The position numbers and the translations under genes were made by a program. Below, one piece after another: positions 27,901-36,605 of a stretch of DNA of 64,000 nt. Where the stretch lies: assembly GCF_000024185.1 (NCBI RefSeq), contig NC_013790.1, forward strand, positions 1,635,501 through 1,699,500, read 5' to 3'. How positions within the stretch are numbered: the first letter of the stretch is position 1; every line of letters starts with the position of its first letter. Under the pieces are notes generated by a model that was not told the DNA's origin, searched no databases, and was given only the letters and a program-made list of their open reading frames with translations. Source of the DNA: Methanobrevibacter ruminantium M1. Lineage in GTDB: Archaea; Methanobacteriota; Methanobacteria; Methanobacteriales; Methanobacteriaceae.

Positions 27901-30051
27901 TTCACAGTCACTCTTTATAGGGCTGCCGCTGGTGACAAATGAACCGTCCCAATAGGTCACATTCTCAAAGTTCAAACTGTAATCTTCAGTATAGATAGCA
28001 TTAATATAATTTTCCTTGCCCTTAAAAGTAAATACTCTTCCATATGACTCTTTGGATTGGTTAATCTCTAAACTGTTTGCATAATTATTCTTAAAGGTGG
28101 AATTTGCAATAAGGCCTATACTCCTAAACACATGTATTGCACCTCCATAACTTGCTGAATTATCCTCAAAGCTTGAATTTGCAATAAGGTCTACACTCCC
28201 AAACACCTGTATTGCACCTCCATAACTTGCTGAATTATCCTCAAAACTTGAATTTGCAATAAGGCTTAAATTCCAATCCGCCTGAATTGCACCACCATTA
28301 CTTGCTGAATTATCCTCAAAACTTGAATTTATAATTGCAATCTTTTCCGAAGAGCCATAAGAAATGTATAGGGCTCCGCCCTTATAAAGAGCAGAGTTAT
28401 TTTTAAAGCTACAATCTAGAATGGAAGTATCCTCACCACTAATTTCCATAAAGACGGCACCACCGAAAGAGTAAAAATTGCTTACCCTATTGCCCTCAAA
28501 TAGGCAGCCATATATCTGACAATTCTTTCCGAGGAAATAGATGGCGCCACCTTCATTGCGAGCATGATTTTCAATAAATCTGGAATTTTCCACTTTGATA
28601 TTGTCATGGTCCCAAGAAAAAATGGCCGCGCCGTAATTATATGCATAATTTTTGTCAAATAAACAGTTGCGTATCGTAACATTATCAGTTATTATGTAAA
28701 TGGCACCTTCACTATCAGCCTGATTATCCGTGAAAGTACAATTGTCTATGTTTAAATAAGCGTTTAGATAAATGGCACTGCCTGTAGTTGCATAATTTCT
28801 TGTGAAAGTGGAATTTATAATATTGCCTCCATTGCGCCCTATTTTATAGATAGCACCACCATGGGGAATAGCGTCACCGCCGGTTGCATGATTATTCTCA
28901 AAAGTACAATTTAAAAATGTCCCTCCATCAGTTAACCAACATATTGCACCTCCAAAAGCTGCAGAATTATTTTTAAAGGAACAATTAAAGAAATAAGGTT
29001 CATACCCATGTTTATAGATATATACTGCACCACCCCATCCTTCTGGAGCATCATTATTTAAGAAAGTGGAATCAATTACATAAACATCTTTAGCACTAAA
29101 ACTGAGAGCTGCACCATTGGCCATGCCACCAGCATTATTCGAAATACCAAAATTACTGTCAAAAGTACATTTTGAGATTGTGGTATTTTGCGAACAGGTA
29201 TATAATGCTCCGCCATCATATGCAGAATTATATTTGAATAAACAATTTTCAATATATTGATTTTTGAATTTCAACCCAAAGTAAATTGCACCTCCTTCAA
29301 TATCCCATTCCATAGAGGAATTGGCGCAATTTAATGAGAAGTAAGAATTTATAATTTTCCCATTGTTTCCAAACCAGTAAATAGCTCCTCCGGGTTCACC
29401 TACTACGTAGCCATTGGTAAATTGAATATTGCTTATTGTAACATTATCTGCAGTGATATTGAAAATACGGGAACTATGTAGTGCATTTAAAATTATATAT
29501 TGGCTGCCGAATTGAGAACTGCCCATTATGGTAAGGGACTTATTAATATAAATTTGTTCTCCAAGGCCATAATAATTATCTCCCTTAAACATATTTTCGC
29601 TTAGAATAATAGTGTCTCCAGCTTCTGCACCATCAATCGCTGATTGAATGGATTGAAATGTATTTCCCTTAACGGTTATGGATTTTCCCAGTCTTGAGCT
29701 TTTTAAATTGGAATCCTTTATATTCTCCTTTGAAGAGTCTTGGAGACTTGATAAATCTTGATTAGTTAATGTGTCATCTATTGATTCTGTTTGATTTATA
29801 GTCTCTTTTAGATTGTCAATAGATGAATCTTGAGTTTTTAACTCTGTATTAGAAGAATCTTGAATTAAATCTTCATTAAAAGAGTCTTGAATGATTAAAT
29901 CATCATATGAATTTTGAATAGTTAAATCTTCATAGTCTTGAATTAAATCACTTGCAGCTGAAACGCTTGATAAAGATACCAATATGCTGAAAAGGATTAG
30001 AATAGATAATAATAATTTCTTTTTATTCGTTTTACTCACCTTTTTATCCAT
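24991..30051 (-). CDS. Adhesin-like surface protein 2 (paralog)
   Basis: A 1686-residue paralog of the preceding adhesin. It has a signal peptide (LLLSILILFSILVSLSSVSA), a linker rich in IQDS/LIQDSS repeats, and a beta-helix (~residues 120-720) with many GGAIY and SNGGAIQ motifs. Three nearly identical turns (NSSFEDNSASYGGAIQV) suggest recent duplication. Two Big_2-like segments, two DUF11-type domains (VSNNGPSNATGVYV; LINLGPSKATNIIV) and Ig-like repeats precede the shared C-terminal ~95 residues (EQTPVLTTSPKTYKS...). The ATG opens MDKKVSKTNKKK. It is an extracellular, probably cell-wall-associated protein; the ligand is unknown. Confidence 0.85.
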   Translation of the reverse strand: MDKKVSKTNKKKLLLSILILFSILVSLSSVSAASDLIQDYEDLTIQNSYDDLIIQDSFNEDLIQDSSNTELKTQDSSIDNLKETINQTESIDDTLTNQDLSSLQDSSKENIKDSNLKSSRLGKSITVKGNTFQSIQSAIDGAEAGDTIILSENMFKGDNYYGLGEQIYINKSLTIMGSSQFGSQYIILNALHSSRIFNITADNVTISNIQFTNGYVVGEPGGAIYWFGNNGKIINSYFSLNCANSSMEWDIEGGAIYFGLKFKNQYIENCLFKYNSAYDGGALYTCSQNTTISKCTFDSNFGISNNAGGMANGAALSFSAKDVYVIDSTFLNNDAPEGWGGAVYIYKHGYEPYFFNCSFKNNSAAFGGAICWLTDGGTFLNCTFENNHATGGDAIPHGGAIYKIGRNGGNIINSTFTRNYATTGSAIYLNAYLNIDNCTFTDNQADSEGAIYIITDNVTIRNCLFDKNYAYNYGAAIFSWDHDNIKVENSRFIENHARNEGGAIYFLGKNCQIYGCLFEGNRVSNFYSFGGAVFMEISGEDTSILDCSFKNNSALYKGGALYISYGSSEKIAIINSSFEDNSASNGGAIQADWNLSLIANSSFEDNSASYGGAIQVFGSVDLIANSSFEDNSASYGGAIHVFRSIGLIANSTFKNNYANSLEINQSKESYGRVFTFKGKENYINAIYTEDYSLNFENVTYWDGSFVTSGSPIKSDCEAGIKIRIVLRQGVSAGPVVLNITKITNIKGEVVFNEYNGLSPGIYYYEAYHPKDSYYSESEKLSGMITVPKKATDNTLAISLDDSIYGEDLKVNVNTDVSGEYRIYIANSNYDAIFTDDDVAKGNVLAYDITVNENELKGNKWTILKNSLNVKNGYGAYIQFADLEDGENYINIHNRTSFNVYKAESSIDANETIAIEGDGAEVNYTIENGTASIDNIRRGSAILEEGTDYNFTVTPDKIIITGLDMGNYTVKLKTIVDSNYNPSTKEVFICILGRTAIDVQESVAIEKDKSYLLSPTLIPEDAGTLRYISNDESIVKVDSKGNLTAISEGNTTIMVLFDGNDIYAPSNATVKVSVYSGSMPTSIKVNKSFELYMDESIDMGAVLDPANAGNLTYKSSNEKIVKVDNYGKITGLGQGKANITVSFSGNEKFLASNATALVTVYPLVDLKIAKSANVSGEVYIGDKIKFVITVSNNGPSNATGVYVNEALNSNLVLASNSTTKGNYDGSKWTIGNLNKGETVNLTIIANVKSVGNIDNKVIANSTERDSNYTNNIASISTIKALPIVDLSINVTSNKKSLNVGDTFTYTINLINLGPSKATNIIVDELLSQFIELVNVNLSIGNYDNSTSVWSVDQLDPNSPVSLNLTVKAIRAGKIENSVTAYSNEKDSNESNNNFTLSINCVKINTQLTANNITTSYNLNKDLIIGLNDSKGNPLSGFIVSVDLNGKKNYTTDSNGQIKIPTKSLIPDTYNATIRFEGNEKYYSSHASAIIVVKRASTSLNYTNMNTVAFDSNIEGRVGEYFQFQLLDNDGKPIAGKQVFIGFNGVKYNRTTNQTGEARLQINLKYANHYTFAIAFLGDNNYSGDFQVALINVTEQTPVLTTSPKTYKSTAKTKALTATLKSSRGQALAGKKITFTLNGKVYSGNTNSDGIATVNVSLSKKGTYSFTAQYGGDSTYKKVTKSSKLTIK

Positions 30052-30375
30052 TTTTAAGAAATATTTTTTTAATTAATAATAGTTTATTCCAATCATTATA
30101 TATTTATTTTCAATTAATTTTTTAGATATTTCAATATTAGTCCATTTCAATATTTTTAAGAGATATTGAAAAAAAATATTTGATTATTTGAATAATATTC
30201 ACAATTAAGTTCCTCAAGACAGTTTTACTTTTGCAGAATCTAAAAAAATATCAATATATTAACAACTATTATATAATAATAGTACTATATATAATAATGT
30301 TAAACGATTAACCATAATAAAAATTATAAAACAAATTAATCTGATTAAATCATTAAAAATATTGGAGAGTTCAAA
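30052..30375. promoter_or_regulatory. Divergent promoter region, adhesin 2 / hisS
   Basis: AT-rich region between divergent genes. A TATA-like TATATATT block near 30098-30110 faces the adhesin gene, and ACTATATATAATAA near 30284-30297 faces hisS about 80 bp upstream. No gene is seen. Confidence 0.4.
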
Positions 30376-31677
30376 ATGGAATTTGAAAGACCAAGAGGAA
30401 CAAGAGACTTCCTCTTTGAGGAAATGAGAGAAAGAAAGATGGCTGAAGACACTTTAAGAAATGTCTTTGAAAATTACGGATTCGGCGAAGTGCAGACACC
30501 TCTTTTTGAAGACTTAAAATTATTCACTACAAAATCCGGAGAGGAGATTGTAGATCAATTATACAACTTCAAGGACAAGGGAGATAGGGATTTGGCCCTT
30601 AGGCCAGAGATAACCGCCCCTATTGCAAGGCTATACTTAAATGAGCTTCAAAAGACCTCAAAGCCAATCAAGATTTACTATTATGGAAGCTGCTTCAGAT
30701 ATGAAAGGCCCCAAAAGGGCAGATTCAGACAATTCTGGCAATTCGGATGCGAATTGATTGGAGCAAAGACTCCTGAAGGTGAGGCTGAAGTCATTGCAAT
30801 GTGCAACAATGCAATCGAAGAGCTTGGAATAACTACAGCAGAATTCAATGTAAACCACCTCGGAATCATAAGAGGGCTCTTTGCCCACTTTGACATTGAC
30901 ACAGCCACCCAAAGGGAGATAATGGTTGTTATCGATAAGGGAGACAAGGACCTATTAAAGGACTCCCTTGTTGGAGAAAACCCAATCATAAAGGACAAGC
31001 CAGAGCTTAATGAAGTGCTGTTCAAACTTATGGACATGGTAGGGGATTCATCAATCATAAAAGACATAGAAGAGCTTGTCGCTCCATACGAAGAAACCCA
31101 AGAGGCATTGGAAGAGTTTAAAGAGCTTGTAAAAACCTTAGAAAGCTTCCAGGTATTCAACTACAAATTGAACCTTGGCGTCGCCAGAGGCCTTGACTAC
31201 TATACAGGAATCGTATTTGAGGTATATGTGGAAGGACTTGGCGCACAGAAGCAGGTCTGCGGCGGAGGAACCTACAATCTAGTCAAGCTATTCGGAGGAG
31301 AGGATGTTGTTTCCACAGGATTTGCATTAGGATTTGACAGACTGATGAATGCAATAGAAGAGCTTAATGGCAAAGTTGAATTGGAACCAATAGTTAACAC
31401 TTATGTTGCTGCAATCTCCGACTCAACAAGACACAATGCTTTCAGCATTGCACAAGACCTTAGAAAGGCCAACATTCCAACTGAAGTGGACCTATCCAGA
31501 AAGAAATTCAAGAAGATCTTGGCTTATGCAAATAAGATAGATGTAAAATACACAGTTCTTGTAGGAGAACGTGACCTAGAGGAAGGAAAGGTTACAATTA
31601 AGGACATGTTAACTGGAGAGCAGGAATTGGTAGCCATTGATGAAGTGGTTGACTACATTAAAGGCAAATTATATTAA
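30376..31677 (+). CDS. hisS: Histidyl-tRNA synthetase
   Basis: Class II aminoacyl-tRNA synthetase that charges tRNA-His. It opens with FERPRGTRDFLFEEM. Motif 2 is YYGSCFRYERPQKGRFRQFWQ, and the histidine-specific motifs are GVARGLDYYTGIVFE and motif 3 STGFALGFDRL. The C-terminal anticodon-binding domain spans about residues 335-430. Length (433) is normal. GGAGAG precedes the ATG. The stop codon and first bases downstream are copied again 58 bp further on. hisI follows on the same strand, though the two belong to different pathways. Confidence 0.95.
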   Translation: MEFERPRGTRDFLFEEMRERKMAEDTLRNVFENYGFGEVQTPLFEDLKLFTTKSGEEIVDQLYNFKDKGDRDLALRPEITAPIARLYLNELQKTSKPIKIYYYGSCFRYERPQKGRFRQFWQFGCELIGAKTPEGEAEVIAMCNNAIEELGITTAEFNVNHLGIIRGLFAHFDIDTATQREIMVVIDKGDKDLLKDSLVGENPIIKDKPELNEVLFKLMDMVGDSSIIKDIEELVAPYEETQEALEEFKELVKTLESFQVFNYKLNLGVARGLDYYTGIVFEVYVEGLGAQKQVCGGGTYNLVKLFGGEDVVSTGFALGFDRLMNAIEELNGKVELEPIVNTYVAAISDSTRHNAFSIAQDLRKANIPTEVDLSRKKFKKILAYANKIDVKYTVLVGERDLEEGKVTIKDMLTGEQELVAIDEVVDYIKGKLY

Positions 31678-31770
31678 ATTAAGACATTAAAGATAAGTTG
31701 CATTAGATTAAGGCAATAAAAACAATTTATATTAAATTAAGACATTAAAGATAAGTTTTATTAGATTAGG
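31671..31770. repeat. 58-bp duplication spanning the hisS stop codon
   Basis: ATATTAAATTAAGACATTAA begins at 31671, inside the last codons of hisS, and again at 31729. Similarity continues to the hisI ribosome site, so the intergenic DNA is two copies of the same unit. Confidence 0.85.
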
Positions 31771-31777
31771 TGAAAGA

Positions 31778-32191
31778 ATGGAATTAAACTTCAGACTTAA
31801 TATGGGTGGAGAAGACCTTGTAATTGCAGTTGCACAAGACTACGAAACAAATGATGTGCTCATGGTAGCTTTCATGAACAAGGAAGCTGTAGAACAAACA
31901 TTAAAGACCAAAAAGGCTCACTACTACTCCACATCAAGACAGAAACAATGGCTAAAAGGAGAAAGCTCTGGAAATGTTCAGACTGTTAAGGAAATGTATA
32001 TTGACTGCGATGCAGATGCAATCATTATGAAAGTCGACCAAATCGGTGCAGCATGCCATGAAGGATACAGGTCTTGCTTCTTTAGACAATTGGACATTGA
32101 TAAGGAGAATATTGACTTAGACAGTCTTACAGATGAGGATATAAGCATAATCTCAGAAAGACTCTTTGATCCAAAAGAGATGTATGGATAA
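31778..32191 (+). CDS. hisI: Phosphoribosyl-AMP cyclohydrolase
   Basis: Third step of histidine synthesis: hydrolytic opening of the adenine ring of PR-AMP. Family motifs are MVAFMNKEAV, YYSTSRQKQWLKGE.SGN and the metal ligands CDADA with downstream GAACHEGYRSCFFR. At 137 residues it is the stand-alone HisI type without a fused HisE. AGGTG precedes the ATG with five-base spacing. No other his biosynthesis gene is near. Confidence 0.93.
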   Translation: MELNFRLNMGGEDLVIAVAQDYETNDVLMVAFMNKEAVEQTLKTKKAHYYSTSRQKQWLKGESSGNVQTVKEMYIDCDADAIIMKVDQIGAACHEGYRSCFFRQLDIDKENIDLDSLTDEDISIISERLFDPKEMYG

Positions 32192-32275
32192 ATACTCATT
32201 TAAAACAAATATTTCTATTAAATTAATCTAGAGATGTACGGATAATTATTCATTTAAAACTAATATTTCTAATAA
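32177..32275. repeat. 54-bp duplication spanning the hisI stop codon
   Basis: GAGATGTATGGATAA (hisI codons EMYG and stop) recurs 54 bp later as GAGATGTACGGATAA, and CATTTAAAACAAATATTTCT follows both copies with one change. The second copy is untranslated. Confidence 0.85.
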
Positions 32276-32334
32276 TAATTATTCATAACTCTATTAAAAA
32301 TTAAATAATAAAAACCTCGAAGGGAGGTGAAAGA

Positions 32335-34497
32335 ATGGATTTTAACGATTATGACTATGATAGCGAATACAACAATGATGAAGAAGAATACAATGATGAA
32401 ATTAAAAGAATTGTGCCAGATACAAGCGCAATAATTGAAGGAAATGTAGAAAAGATAATAAAGGAAAAGGGATTGAACTACCCCGAAATAATAATTCCAG
32501 AAGCTGTCATTGCCGAACTTGAACATCAGGCCAACAACCAAAGGCCAACAGGACTAAGAGGTTTGGAAAACCTAAAGAAACTACAGGAAATGGCAGAGAT
32601 TGGAGAGCTGTCAATTAGAATAACCGGCAGAAGGCCAACAAAGTTTGAAAAGGACAATGCAAAGCTTGGAGAGATAGACGGACTTATAAGAGATGTTGCA
32701 AAGGACGAATTGGCACTACTCATTACAAGCGACAAGATCCAAGCCAAGACAGCAGAGGCACAGGGAATCCCAGTCATATATTATGCTCAAGAGTATAAAG
32801 GCTCAATCGACTTGAAGATAGCAAAATTCTTTGATGAAGAGACCATGAGCGTCCATTTAAAGGAAAACGTTCCACCTATGGCTAAAAAAGGTAAGCCTGG
32901 CCATATCAAGCTTGTAAAGCTTGCAGATGAAAAGTTCACCTTTAAGCAGCTTGAATTCATAGCTGAAGAGATATTGGAAAAGGAAAGGTATGACCCTAAG
33001 ACCTATCTTGAAGTGGACAGGCAGGGAGCGATTGTTGTTCAGTCAAGAGACCTTAGGATATCAATTGCAAGGCCTCCATTTGCAGAGGCACTTGAGATAA
33101 CTGCAGTAAGGCCAGTAGCAGAAGTGTCCCTTGATGAATATCACCTATCCAGCCAGCTTATAGACAGACTTACCAACAGCGCAAGAGGAATACTCATTTC
33201 AGGTTCTCCAGGAGCAGGTAAAAGTACATTTGCCCAGGCAATAGCCAAATTCTATGACGAGGACTTGAATAAGGTAGTAAAGACCATGGAATCTCCAAGA
33301 GACCTTCAGGTGGCAGATACAATCACCCAATATGCCCCTCTTGAGGGGGATATGGAAAAGACAGCAGACATACTTCTTCTTGTAAGGCCAGACTTTACTA
33401 TCTATGATGAGCTTAGGAAAAACCATGACTTCAGCATATTTGCAGACATGAGGCTTGCAGGAGTTGGAATGATCGGTGTAGTCCATGCGACAAAGCCTAT
33501 TGATGCAATATCAAGAATAGCAAACAGGGTTGACCTTGGTACAATTCCTTCAATTGTAGATACAACAATCTATATAGAAAACGGTGAGATATCTGCAATA
33601 TATGAAAACAAGCTTACAGTGAAGGTTCCAACTGGAATGGAAGAGCGAGACCTTGCAAGGCCTGTAATTGAGGTCAGGGACTTTGAGACAGGAACCCTTG
33701 TAAACGAGATCTACACCTACGGTGAGCAGACCATAGTTATGGACATAGGAATGGTTGAAGAGTCTAAAAAGGCAAAGGATAAGGAGGAAAAGACCCCTGT
33801 ACAAATAATAGCCGAGCGAGAAATCCTAAGGACCATGAAAAGAATAGTCCCTAAGGCTGCAATGGAAGTGAGCATGGAAAATGACAGAAGGGTAAATATC
33901 TATATGAGTGAAAAGTACATTCCTAAAGTCATTGGAAAGGGCGGAAAAAGAATTGCAGAGCTTGAAGAGGACATTGGTATAAGCATGAACATTGAACCTC
34001 TTGACAAGGCTCCAGACAGCTTCAGCGAAAGATTATCCAAAAGATCCAAGAAAAAGAAGTCTAAAAAGGAGAAAAAGAAAAAATCCAAAAAATCAGGATT
34101 GAAGGAATACAATGGAGTAGAGGATGGAGAATTGTCTGAAGATGGTTTGAAGGACTATAATAAGGATAATTATTTTGACTTCACCGATGATAATGAAGAT
34201 TATTATGAGGATTATGAAGATTATGATGATTCTGACATATTGGAAGATGATTATGAAGAGCTTTTCTATGACACCTTTGAAGTATTCCCAAAAGTTAGAA
34301 AGAGCCGTGTTGAATTGCCAATAGGCAAGAAGTATGTAGGAAAATCCTTTGACATATTCATTGAAGATGAGTTCCTGTTCAATGCAACCGTAAGCAAAAA
34401 GGGAAATGTCAAGGTACATAGGAAGTTAAAGTCCTATGGAAAGATAGTCTCTGCATTAGATGCGGGAGATAGAATCATTGCTAAGGTTAGAAAATAG
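32335..34497 (+). CDS. PIN domain / PilT-type ATPase / KH domain protein
   Basis: A 720-residue archaeal protein of the PINc-ATPase family. Residues ~25-150 are a PIN nuclease-like domain with acidic residues in VPDTSAII, AVIAELEHQ, GEIDGLIRD and ITSDK. The ATPase (~250-430) has Walker A GSPGAGKST and PilT/VirB11-like features. A KH domain (~515-560) has VIGKGGKRIAEL. Then come a lysine-rich linker (KRSKKKKSKKEKKKK), an acidic Tyr/Asp stretch and a C-terminal beta domain. Related proteins are thought to act on RNA; the substrate is unknown. GGGAGGTG precedes the ATG. The charged linker may be a lineage-specific insertion. Confidence 0.85.
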   Translation: MDFNDYDYDSEYNNDEEEYNDEIKRIVPDTSAIIEGNVEKIIKEKGLNYPEIIIPEAVIAELEHQANNQRPTGLRGLENLKKLQEMAEIGELSIRITGRRPTKFEKDNAKLGEIDGLIRDVAKDELALLITSDKIQAKTAEAQGIPVIYYAQEYKGSIDLKIAKFFDEETMSVHLKENVPPMAKKGKPGHIKLVKLADEKFTFKQLEFIAEEILEKERYDPKTYLEVDRQGAIVVQSRDLRISIARPPFAEALEITAVRPVAEVSLDEYHLSSQLIDRLTNSARGILISGSPGAGKSTFAQAIAKFYDEDLNKVVKTMESPRDLQVADTITQYAPLEGDMEKTADILLLVRPDFTIYDELRKNHDFSIFADMRLAGVGMIGVVHATKPIDAISRIANRVDLGTIPSIVDTTIYIENGEISAIYENKLTVKVPTGMEERDLARPVIEVRDFETGTLVNEIYTYGEQTIVMDIGMVEESKKAKDKEEKTPVQIIAEREILRTMKRIVPKAAMEVSMENDRRVNIYMSEKYIPKVIGKGGKRIAELEEDIGISMNIEPLDKAPDSFSERLSKRSKKKKSKKEKKKKSKKSGLKEYNGVEDGELSEDGLKDYNKDNYFDFTDDNEDYYEDYEDYDDSDILEDDYEELFYDTFEVFPKVRKSRVELPIGKKYVGKSFDIFIEDEFLFNATVSKKGNVKVHRKLKSYGKIVSALDAGDRIIAKVRK

Positions 34498-34683
34498 TTA
34501 TTAAAGAATAAAATTTAAAATAACTAAGAAAAAATAAGTAAAATTTATTATTTGCTTAAAATGAGTAAAATTTCTCCAATAATCAAAAAGAGCAAAATTC
34601 AACAAATAATTATTAAAACAATTAATTTACTGATAAATCGCAAAAAGAGCAAAATTCACTAAAAACATCATAAGAGGAAAAAA

Positions 34684-35451
34684 ATGAAATTAGGAGCTTC
34701 AATATTTCCTAGAAAGATAATTCCAATAGAAAAATCCTTAGATTATTTTGAATCAAACAGATACATCGAATATATGGAAATATTTCACGACTATCCAAAT
34801 AGGGACATTGATGTTGAAAAGGACTTGATTGACAAGTTTAACTCATATGATTTAAAGTACACAGTTCATGCCCCCTTTATAGAAGTGAATCCTGCTTCTG
34901 TAAACCCTGCTCTTGCAAAGGCATCTGTAGATGAGATAAAAAGATCTGTTGACCTTGCAAATCTTCTGGACTCTGACATTGTCGTAATCCATCCAGGAAG
35001 AGCCATATTTACAAATGATATGGAATATATGGCCTCTGTCTATAGAATAGCTGAAGAAAACCTAAAGGTTATAGGAGAATATGCCAAGGACAATGGAGTG
35101 ATGACATGCATCGAAAACCTTCCAAGACTAAGGGGATTCATGTATCAGGACATTAATCAATTGAATGAGACTCTAGAGAGAACAGGTCTTCCAATGACCC
35201 TTGACATCGGCCATGCATACACTGCAGGCTTTGATGTTGATGATGTCTCATTTGATTGCATAAGCCATATCCACATCCATGACAATGACGGCATCCGTGA
35301 CTCACATCTTCCTTTAGGGGAAGGAATCATTGACTTTAAAAGATTCTTTGAAATCTTTGACAAATATGATGGAATCTATAATTTTGAATTAGGCTCAAAG
35401 GAATATATAGAAAAGAGCATAGACTATTTGAAAGGCTTGAAATTGATTTAA
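34684..35451 (+). CDS. Xylose-isomerase-like TIM-barrel protein 1
   Basis: A 255-residue sugar phosphate isomerase/epimerase-like (AP endonuclease 2 fold) protein. Likely metal ligands are in CIENLPRLRG, TLDIGHAYTAG, HIHIHDND and FELGSKEY. The substrate is unknown; members include isomerases, endonuclease IV and hydratases. It is followed at 63 bp by a close paralog. AGAGGA precedes the ATG. The intergenic DNA before it repeats CGCAAAAAGAGCAAAATTCA-like segments. Confidence 0.75.
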   Translation: MKLGASIFPRKIIPIEKSLDYFESNRYIEYMEIFHDYPNRDIDVEKDLIDKFNSYDLKYTVHAPFIEVNPASVNPALAKASVDEIKRSVDLANLLDSDIVVIHPGRAIFTNDMEYMASVYRIAEENLKVIGEYAKDNGVMTCIENLPRLRGFMYQDINQLNETLERTGLPMTLDIGHAYTAGFDVDDVSFDCISHIHIHDNDGIRDSHLPLGEGIIDFKRFFEIFDKYDGIYNFELGSKEYIEKSIDYLKGLKLI

Positions 35452-35514
35452 TATAAGAAAAAATAAATCTGGGAATATTTATAATTATTAATTTACTTAA
35501 ATTGAGGTTAAAAC

Positions 35515-36288
35515 ATGAAAATAGGAGCTTCAATGTTAGCAACAGAAGATAAGACAATGAAAGAATCCTTAGACTACTTCGATAGCAACAAATACATCGA
35601 ATATGTAGAAATATTGCATGACTATCCATATAGAGAATTGAATGACGATAAGGAGCTTATTGATTTAATCAACTCATATGACTTAAAATATACAATTCAC
35701 TCTCCATTCATTGACTTGAATATCGCTTCCCTTAACTCAGCGCTTGCAAAGCTCTCTGTTGAAGAGATAAAAAGATCAATAGACCTTGCAAATATGATAG
35801 ACAGCGATATCGTTGTAGCCCATCCTGGCTTTGTATCATTTAATGGAAGAGGCAAGGAAGATATAATTTATGAAATAGGAAGAGAAGGGCTAGTGGAAAT
35901 TGGAGATTATGCCAAGGACAATGGCGTCAATGCCTGCATCGAAAACCTTCCAAAGATTGAAGGGTTCATGTATCAGGATGTGAACCAACTTAATGATACA
36001 CTTGTTGAACTTGAGCTTCCAATGACATTGGATATTGGTCATGCACACACTGCAGGCTTCAGTCCTGATGAGATTTACTTTGACTCTGTTAAACACATTC
36101 ATGTCCATGATAATCCTGGTGATGATGATACACACCTTGCATTAGGTGATGGGACTTTTGATGTAAATGGCTTCTTTGATGTTTTTACTAAGAATGGGTA
36201 TGACGGCATATATATGTTAGAGTTAAATCATATCGATTTCATTCAAAAAACTTTGGACTATATGAAAAATCTAGGATTGATAGACTAA
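35515..36288 (+). CDS. Xylose-isomerase-like TIM-barrel protein 2 (tandem paralog)
   Basis: A 257-residue paralog of the gene just upstream. Shared blocks are KIGAS, SLDYFDSNKYIEYVEI, NSYDLKYTIHSPFI, CIENLPKIEGFMYQD and TLDIGHAHTAG, with HIHVHDN and LELNH as likely metal ligands. The pair arose by tandem duplication and has since diverged, so related but distinct substrates are likely. AGGT precedes the ATG. Both are probably transcribed together. Confidence 0.75.
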   Translation: MKIGASMLATEDKTMKESLDYFDSNKYIEYVEILHDYPYRELNDDKELIDLINSYDLKYTIHSPFIDLNIASLNSALAKLSVEEIKRSIDLANMIDSDIVVAHPGFVSFNGRGKEDIIYEIGREGLVEIGDYAKDNGVNACIENLPKIEGFMYQDVNQLNDTLVELELPMTLDIGHAHTAGFSPDEIYFDSVKHIHVHDNPGDDDTHLALGDGTFDVNGFFDVFTKNGYDGIYMLELNHIDFIQKTLDYMKNLGLID

Positions 36289-36605
36289 AAAAAGTTTTAG
36301 GAGTATAAAACTGTTTTAAAAAAACAGAACAAAATTTAAACTTTAAATTAAAACTAAAATTCCGATGAAACAAATTGTTTTATAAAAACAGAAAAAAATT
36401 TAAACTTTAAACCTATTTATACAATTTAAGATAAAATAAAAAATAGAGATTTTAAAAATTCTAAAAAAAATGATATCACTAAAATCTTAATTGTCAAATT
36501 AATATAAAAAATTATTAAATTTATAAAAAAATTATAATTAGCAAATTTTAAAAAAAAAATTACAATTATCAAATTTAAAAAAAAAACAAAAAAAAGGTTA
36601 AGACT
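36289..36605. other. AT-rich gap with degenerate repeats
   Basis: No gene is seen. AAAATTTAAACTTTAAA recurs about 70 bp apart, and AATTATCAAATTT / AATTAGCAAATTTT motifs recur near 36535-36580, followed by A-runs before the paaK ribosome site. Confidence 0.5.
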
